A stretch of 64,000 bases of DNA from positions 6,028,361 through 6,092,360 of the forward strand of contig CM055106.1 of assembly GCA_029204225.1 (NCBI GenBank), read 5' to 3'. Each line of letters begins with the position of its first letter. Position 1 is the first letter of the stretch. Below are positions 58,877-64,000 of this stretch, piece by piece. The notes under the pieces are model-generated. The model was not told the origin of the DNA and did not search any database. It saw only the letters and a list, made by a program, of their open reading frames with translations. The DNA comes from Diphasiastrum complanatum (taxonomy: Eukaryota; Streptophyta; Lycopodiopsida; Lycopodiales; Lycopodiaceae). The position numbers were made by a program, and so were the translations under genes.

Positions 58877-59360
58877 CTAGCGAAGTGTGCCCGTCGATGA
58901 CGGGCGGGAGGCGACGATCTGGGTGACGGCCGATGATTTGGATGGTGGGGGGAGGGGGGCGGGGGGCAATATTTTATTGGGCCCCCAAAATTAAAAAAAA
59001 AAAAATTCAAAAAGAAAATTGAAAAGGGGGGGGGGGGGGGGCATGGAGTACAATGCTGCGCCCCCCTCCCCCCCCCCCCCCCCCCCCCCCCTTGTACCAC
59101 CCCGCCCCCTCCCCCCTTCCCCCTCCTTTTCTCTCTCTCTCCCCCCGTACCCGCTCCCTCCCCCTTTGCAGCTCGCTCTCCCATCCCCCAGGCCGCGAGC
59201 CCGATTGGGGGTGCAGTGGCCCGGGGGCGCCATGGCGCACACACCCCCTTCCAGGAAAGTGCGAGGAAGGGGGGAAGGGGGGGGGGGGGGGGGGGGGGGG
59301 GGGGAGGGTCCCGGGCAACTCACGCTGCTCGTGAAACACTAAAATTTTAATTAATATAGA
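58877..59360 (-). mobile_element. Non-autonomous Helitron, about 484 bp
   Basis: On the minus strand the element begins TCTATATTAATTAAAA after a host A (59361). It ends with the hairpin GCCCGTC-ATC-GACGGGC, an 8-bp spacer and CTAG (58880-58877), then a host T (58876). These are the Helitron hallmarks: 5' TC, 3' hairpin plus CTRR, insertion between A and T, no target duplication. The interior is non-coding and extreme in composition, with C runs and G runs of 15 to over 30 bp (about 59026-59092 and 59277-59304) and an A run. Removing it joins copia RNase H tail sequence in one frame. No Rep/helicase gene is present. Confidence 0.8.
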
Positions 59361-59525
59361 TAAAGATTGGCATATCAATATCTTAGTTCACATATGAAAA
59401 GGGAATAAAGACTCTCAGTGCTACTAGTATGTTGTTCTCATATCATATATATGCAAATTATAAAATAAAAGTTTGTAGTAATGAAATCTTGTTGAAAAAG
59501 CAAAATAGAATAAAGATTCTCATTA
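59361..59525 (-). other. AT-rich remnant between copia RT and RNase H tail
   Basis: About 165 bp in place of most of the copia RNase H domain. Only the last few codons before the Helitron fit the family. This marks a deletion, or a join of two different elements. Confidence 0.45.
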
Positions 59526-60360
59526 CTAATACATTAGAGATCCGATTAAGGAATGATAAGGGTGCTTCGCTAAGTCGAGTACTTCACTATCAGTCTCAAC
59601 ACAGGAAGGTTTAGTCAATACTATATTTGGATCCATTGGTGTATCAATTGGTTTGCAATCAGACATATGAAATTTTTCTAAAATGCCTTTTAGATATGTC
59701 TGCTGACTAAGATAGATCTTCTTCTGAAGTCTATCTCTAGTAACGTAAATTCCTAGCAAAGAATGAACAGCTCCTAAATCAGTCATGTCAAATTCCTTTG
59801 ACAGATCACTCTTAGTGGTGCGCAGAAGAGAAGTGTCGTTAGGCAAAATAAACACATCATCTACGTAAAGAGCTATGTAAACTAAATTGGTGCCTATATG
59901 CTTTGAATAAACATTACAGTCAGCAATTGAATGAGATAAGAGTTGATTCTATTGAACCATGATCTTGCGGCTTGTTTCAGACCGTAGATTGCTTTGTGCA
60001 GCTTGCACACTTTGTGCTCTTGGCCTTTGACTTCGAATCCTTCCAGTTGGAAGGCATACAACTCCTCTTCGACATTGCCGTTGAGAAATGTTGTCTTGAC
60101 ATCCATTTGGTGCATTTCGAGGTCTTTGGCAGCTGCTAATGCGATCAGAGTCCTGATTGACTGCATCTTAATGACATGACTGAATATTTACTAGTAATTC
60201 ACTCCTTGGACTTAAGTGAATCCTTTAGCCACCAGCCGTACTTTCCATTTAGCATTGGAACCATCAGAATTGATCTTCTTCTTGAAGATCCACTTGTTGT
60301 CGATAACTCTCTTGTGAGTGGGCAAGTCGACCAGTGCCCAGGTCTAGTTCGTCAAAAGTG
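59526..60360 (-). pseudogene. Ty1/copia reverse transcriptase
   Basis: Minus strand from 60360: KWKVRLVAKGFT, a stop (TAA) before VQGVNY, then MDVKTTFLNGNVEEELYAFQ, KLHKAIYGLKQAARSWF, and the catalytic box YVDDVFILPND (about 59840-59870). Then FDMTDLGAVHSLLGIYVTRD and YLKGILEKFHMSDCKPIDTP, ending SLIGSLMY. All main RT blocks are recognisable; frameshifts near 60166 and 59894, and the stops, make it dead. It is the most complete RT in the window. Confidence 0.9.
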
Positions 60361-61498
60361 AGTTGTACTCGCTTTCCATAGCTTCTTGTCACTTCACAGT
60401 ATCCTTGGAGCTAATTGCTTCGGCTAGGCTCTCTGGTTCTTCATATGAAGTCCAGAATGATTGAGGTGTATACCTCTCAGGAATTGTCCGAGTCCGTGAG
60501 GATCTGTGGACGTTCTGTTGACCAGGATGTGCTAATTCTTCTTCTTGAACTTCTCCAAATCTGTTCAAGCTTGCTTGGTCTGGTCTGGTGACATGTATTG
60601 TCTACTACTTGGCTTCTATAGCTATAGCTACAGGTTCTGTAGAAGAATCATCAACATTGGAAGGTTGAATGCTACGTAGAATAAGATGAAATAATATAGC
60701 ATCATCTATCAATGGTTGTTTGAAATCATAATATGCATGTTCTTGAAATATTACATCCCTAGAGACAAATACTACATTGGTGGATGGATCAAAAACTTTA
60801 TAAGTTTTATGTTCATCAGGATAGCCAATGAAAATACATTTATTTGTCCTATGATCTTGCTTCTTCCTAAGTTGTTTAGGAATGTGAACAAAACATATAC
60901 ACCAAAGATTTTTAAATGGCTGACACTGGGCTTGTGCTCATGCCAAACTTCATAAGGAGTTTTGTTGTTGACAGCTTTGGTGCTAGATCTGTTCTGCACG
61001 TAACAGGCTGTGGCAGTAGCTTCTGTCCAGAACTTCGCAGGTAGGTGTGCTTGATGTAACATTGATCTGGCTGATTTGAGAAGAGTTCTGTTCTTCCTTT
61101 CTGAAATCTCGTTCTGTTGAGGTGAATAGGAAGTAGTGAACTACTTTCCTAGACGTTTGTGTCTCAGCCATGGCCTTGAATCTCCTGAAGCACTCAAAGG
61201 CTTCAGATTTGTGCTTAGTGAACATGACTGTAGACCATCTGGAGTAATCATCTATGAAAGTGATAAAATAGATGGCATCTCCTAAGGATGGAGCTGGCAT
61301 TGGACCACATAGATCGCTATGTACAAGATCTAATACATGCTTTGATTTGATGGAATGTGATTTTGGAAACTTGCTTCTAGAGTGATTCCCATAGATGCAT
61401 GATTCAAAAAAGAAAGATTTCCTATCTAATGAAGATGAGAAATTCAAACCATCAACTAAACTATTACAAAGCATATAAAAAAGTGAACTTGTACTCAT
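60361..61498 (-). pseudogene. Ty1/copia integrase
   Basis: Minus frame from 61498: HSDLCGPMPAPSLGDAIYFI (first catalytic Asp), TFIDDYSRWSTVMF (second Asp), then after frameshifts NEISERKNRTLL (the catalytic Glu region, about 61090-61115), AKFWTEATATACYVQNRSST and NKTPYEVWHEHKPSVSHLKI. A decayed C-terminal stretch follows to about 60360. All three acidic residues can be found, but not in one frame. Confidence 0.85.
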
Positions 61499-61574
61499 GT
61501 GTCCAAATCGACTCTGCCACAGAACAGCACTGTCGTTTACATTTTCATTAGAGATACTAGCTAATGCAACTGAA

Positions 61575-62273
61575 TTAGAGAGTACATAAAGGTTCCCTGA
61601 CTCTAGTGCATGTAGTCAGAGGAGTATCTTCCTTGAATATTGTACACTTCTTAGATGAGAAGGTAACAATGTAGCCCTCATCAGTTATCTTCGAGACTGA
61701 TAACAGGTTCTTTGACAACTGAGGAACATGAAGGACGTTAGGAACACAAATGGACAGATTGTTATTGAAGCTGATCTTCACTGCTCATTTGCCTTCCATG
61801 CATATGGTGCTAGAATCTCCGAGGTAGATAAATTGGTCTCTGTTGTAAGCTGTGTACTCCATAAACTATTCCTTGCGAGAGGTCATGTGTTGGGTAGCGT
61901 CGTTGTTTAGGTACCAGCTATCACAATCTTCGTTGTTGTTGCTGTAAGCCATTAACAAATGTGTGTCTTGTTTCTTGAAGTCCGTCGTGTTGGAGGAGTC
62001 TGGCTGTTGTTGTTGTTGTTGCTTCTTTGCCACGTAGATCCTGATGCGACACTCCTTGATGTCGTAATTAGCTCTTTTGCAATATCTGCAGAAGAGCTTC
62101 TTCCGCGATCCACCATGTTGAGTTTGAACATGAGGCTTCTGATGTTGCTGCTGCACCTGATTCTTGCCCTTGGAATGATCTTTCTTCTTGGTGTATAGAG
62201 CCATGAATTTGTCTTTGATGGACAGGCTGCTAGTCTTTCTCCGTATTTCTTCTTGAAGAAGATGACCAATCAC
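61575..62273 (-). pseudogene. Ty1/copia gag end and protease with mutated active sites
   Basis: Minus frame from 62273: a basic region, then FCRYCKRANYDIKECRIR, a zinc knuckle whose His is Tyr (CX2CX4YX4C). Then a poly-Gln run (KKQQQQQQP, from a TTG repeat at about 62001-62020), and SWYLNNDATQHMT where DSGATQHM is expected. The catalytic Asp is thus Asn, and Gly is Asp. The protease end (VLHVPQLSKNLLSVSKI) is at about 61690-61745. The protease could not work even if expressed. Confidence 0.85.
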
Positions 62274-62703
62274 CTTTTGACTGATCTAACAGGGACTTGA
62301 AGTTGTTGATGTGAGAAGTGATGGCAGTAGAATCAGACATGTTAAGAGTAAAGAACTTTCTTCTAAGATGTAATCTCGTGGTTACATCGTGAGTCTCATA
62401 GAGACTTGATAACAAGTCCAATGCTTTCTTAGAGGTTTTGCACGTGGTAACATGAGATATTTGGGAGTCGGACAGATTGAGTGTGATACATGCTAAGGTC
62501 TTCTGATCTTTGATCCTCCAGGCCTTTGCTTGATCACCATATTCTGGTTTCAGGTCTGCACCTTCTACTACATCCCAAAGATCTCTATCTATCAACATCA
62601 TTCTAAGTTTCAACTTCCAAATGTAGAAGTTAGGACCATTGAACTTGTCAATGACTCTAGCTTCACTGAGTGATGAAGATGAAGAGCTACCTATATGAGA
62701 CAT
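62230..62703 (-). pseudogene. Ty1/copia gag N-terminal domain
   Basis: I prefer the ATG at 62701-62703 (MSHIGSSSSSSLSEARVIDK) because gag similarity starts there. FNGPNFYIWKLKLRMMLIDR, DLWDVVEGADL and CITLNLSDSQISHV are the UBN2-type gag domain, followed by ALDLLSSLYETHDVTTRLHL. Open without stops for about 158 codons, then a frameshift leads into the zinc-knuckle part near 62273-62230. Confidence 0.88.
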
Positions 62704-62754
62704 CATAATAGTATACAAATAGAACAAACTTAATCTTTCGGTTTATTTGGACTA

Positions 62755-62768
62755 TGCTCTAATACCAA
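62755..62768 (-). other. Primer-binding site of the minus-strand copia
   Basis: TTGGTATTAGAGCA on the minus strand, one base off the usual TGGTATCAGAGC, two bases after the LTR end. Confidence 0.82.
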
Positions 62769-62770
62769 TC

Positions 62771-63479
62771 TGATGGGGGGCAAGGTAGAAGGAAGAACGA
62801 GAATGCAGAAGAGAGCAGGAATCTTGCAGAACAACTCTCTCATTCTAATCGGCTACTAGGTGCAAAAACAGTCTAATAGACAACTTATGCTAAAGATAAT
62901 CACAGCTTTATGTGTTTTGATTGCCCAACAGGATCTTAAAAATTAATTCATACTCTAAAATAAGAGTATAGTTCACTGAAGAGATTAGAGATGGTTTGTG
63001 TGTGGTACTACTGAAATCAGATTCAATGGGAGTATAGTTCTGAAATAAGTGGAAGAGTAGTATGATATTGCGAGTTCCTCAGACGTCAAAGACAGCCATC
63101 GTCTGATCAGAAATTGAGGAGTCGTAGACGTCCGTGTTCTGATCAAAGTGAGTATACAAGCGCGATCAAACAGCAATGAAAGTGCAATCAATCACAACAA
63201 GCATTCATCTACGTTGTATACAGATAAAAACGTGCTGTTGTTATATTACACTAAAGCACAATACTAATAGCAATTACAACCAAAATTGACAGCGTAATTG
63301 GGAGGCTCAAATAATACGTCTCATGGACGGAACAACCACTAATCTGTGCTTGGATGATCTATTTATAGATTTCATCCATGTATTAATTACATTGAATGTT
63401 TGTCACCTAATTGGGAAAGCCGTTGTACTTGGAAGTATATGGCTTGTGTGACAACTATACATAGTGTACATTGTCAACA
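62771..63479 (-). mobile_element. 5' LTR of the minus-strand copia element
   Basis: About 709 bp. On the minus strand it starts TGTTGACAATGTACAC and ends TTGCCCCCCATCA. A TATA box CTATAAATAG lies at about 63359-63369. It is followed by the primer site and gag. No similar 3' LTR is present at the other end of the coding region. Confidence 0.75.
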
Positions 63480-63567
63480 AATCAGGATCGTTGACACGGA
63501 CGAGGACGTCGCAAATCTTAGTCACTTCGCATGGTGTTTCGCGAAATAACGTGGGAACGAATCTCGT
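63480..63567. other. No gene recognised
   Basis: Flank between the LTR and the tandem repeat; it contains GGACGAGGACGTCGC, one GACGT word. Confidence 0.4.
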
Positions 63568-63850
63568 TCATTTTAGACGACCTTCGGCATTTCTCTCTCT
63601 CTTCGAGATTTTTGCGAAAAAGCCGAAGGTGTCCTAAATAAGTTTAAGGCACCCTTAGAAAGTTGAAGGCGCCCTCAGAAAAGCAAAGATCTCTGTAATA
63701 GTTTGGCTTTCTCGCGTTCTTCGAGAAATTGCGAAGAAGTCGAAGGTACTTTAAAAACAACTTTAAGGTGCCCTTAAAAAGTTGAAGGTGCCTTCAAAAA
63801 AATGAAGATGTCTTAATAGTAACTTTCTCGCGCTTTTCAAAAAATGCGAC
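63568..63850. repeat. Diverged tandem repeat, unit about 110-116 bp
   Basis: Unit 1 (about 63625-63740) and unit 2 (about 63741-63850) share the order GAAGGT...CCTTAAAAAGTTGAAGG...GCCTTCA...AAAGATGTCT..AATAGT..CTTTCTCGCG..TTC..AAATTGCGA. A partial unit precedes (63568-63624: TTCTCTCTCTCTTCGAGATTTTTGCGA). The start of each unit holds short inverted words (AAGGCACCCTT, AAGGTGCCCTT), and its end a TTCGAGAAATTGCGAAG-type imperfect palindrome. Confidence 0.75.
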
Positions 63851-64000
63851 TCTACATATTTACTCATAAATCCTAACAAGGAAAAAAAGCGAAAAAGACG
63901 ACACTGTATTTTTACAAGAGATTTTTGACAGATGAAAAATGTGAGACTGTTGTCAAACTCCGTATATGTTTGGAGACTGTGTAAAAACACTTGTAAATCT
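63851..64000. other. No gene recognised
   Basis: AT-rich end of the window; nothing supported. Confidence 0.4.

Noticed and set aside
58837-59378. Pro-rich and Gly-rich open frames over 100 codons
   Set aside because: They are produced by C and G homopolymers inside the Helitron and have no conserved content.

Overview
This window looks like repeat-dense nuclear DNA from a land plant with a large genome. It is about 35-40% GC and has no bacterial gene organisation. Its coding matter is almost entirely broken Ty1/copia, Ty3/gypsy and LINE genes, with plant-type splice signals, plant LTR primer-binding sites matching initiator-Met tRNA, and very long CT/CA microsatellites. I cannot place the species. 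Only two pieces look like former host genes: the first exon of a UDP-glucose 4-epimerase (minus strand, about 2.6-2.8 kb, premature stop) and a two-module LysM protein fragment (plus strand, about 41.0-41.4 kb, premature stop). I see no intact functional gene.

Layout. 0-11 kb: an LTR-like piece, a possible tRNA-derived SINE, the epimerase relic, a CT/CA microsatellite, a plus-strand copia element split by a minus-strand LINE fragment (5.4-9.9 kb, with 3' LTR), then a minus-strand gypsy gag with four zinc knuckles. 11.4-39.3 kb: a large tandem duplication in the order A1-B1-A2-X-B2. A is about 3.2 kb and about 99.5% identical by eye. B is about 7.7 kb and about 98-99% identical. X (about 6.1 kb) is present only in the second copy. 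A holds a gypsy LTR, a copia RT fragment and gypsy integrase. B holds a copia LTR with primer site, a GACGT-rich repeat cluster, a relic multi-exon transposon-like gene, a copia LTR relic and a cluster of GTGGATTATCCAC-type palindromes. X holds gypsy and copia polymerase relics and CT repeats.

39.3-42.6 kb: the C-terminal end of a LINE, a Helitron-type 3' end, many microsatellites and the LysM relic. 42.6-48.7 kb: an LTR retrotransposon with no recognisable protein (LARD-like), arranged LTR-internal-LTR-short leader-LTR, and inserted into a CT-rich minisatellite that continues to 50.17 kb. 50.2-53.3 kb: a minus-strand copia derivative with 3' LTR, protease and partial integrase but no recognisable RT. 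53.3-58.3 kb: another GACGT cluster, a copia gag, a LINE RT and a plus-strand copia with LTR, primer site, gag, zinc knuckle and protease. 58.3-63.5 kb: minus-strand copia sequence (gag to RT, primer site, 5' LTR) whose downstream tail is interrupted by a roughly 484-bp non-autonomous Helitron. 63.57-63.85 kb: a diverged tandem repeat of about 115 bp.

The elements are nested and mostly dead, so the window reads as an insertion and rearrangement record rather than a working gene set. The features least explained by known families are the two palindrome or short-motif clusters inside B. They are also where the two B copies differ by larger insertions and deletions.
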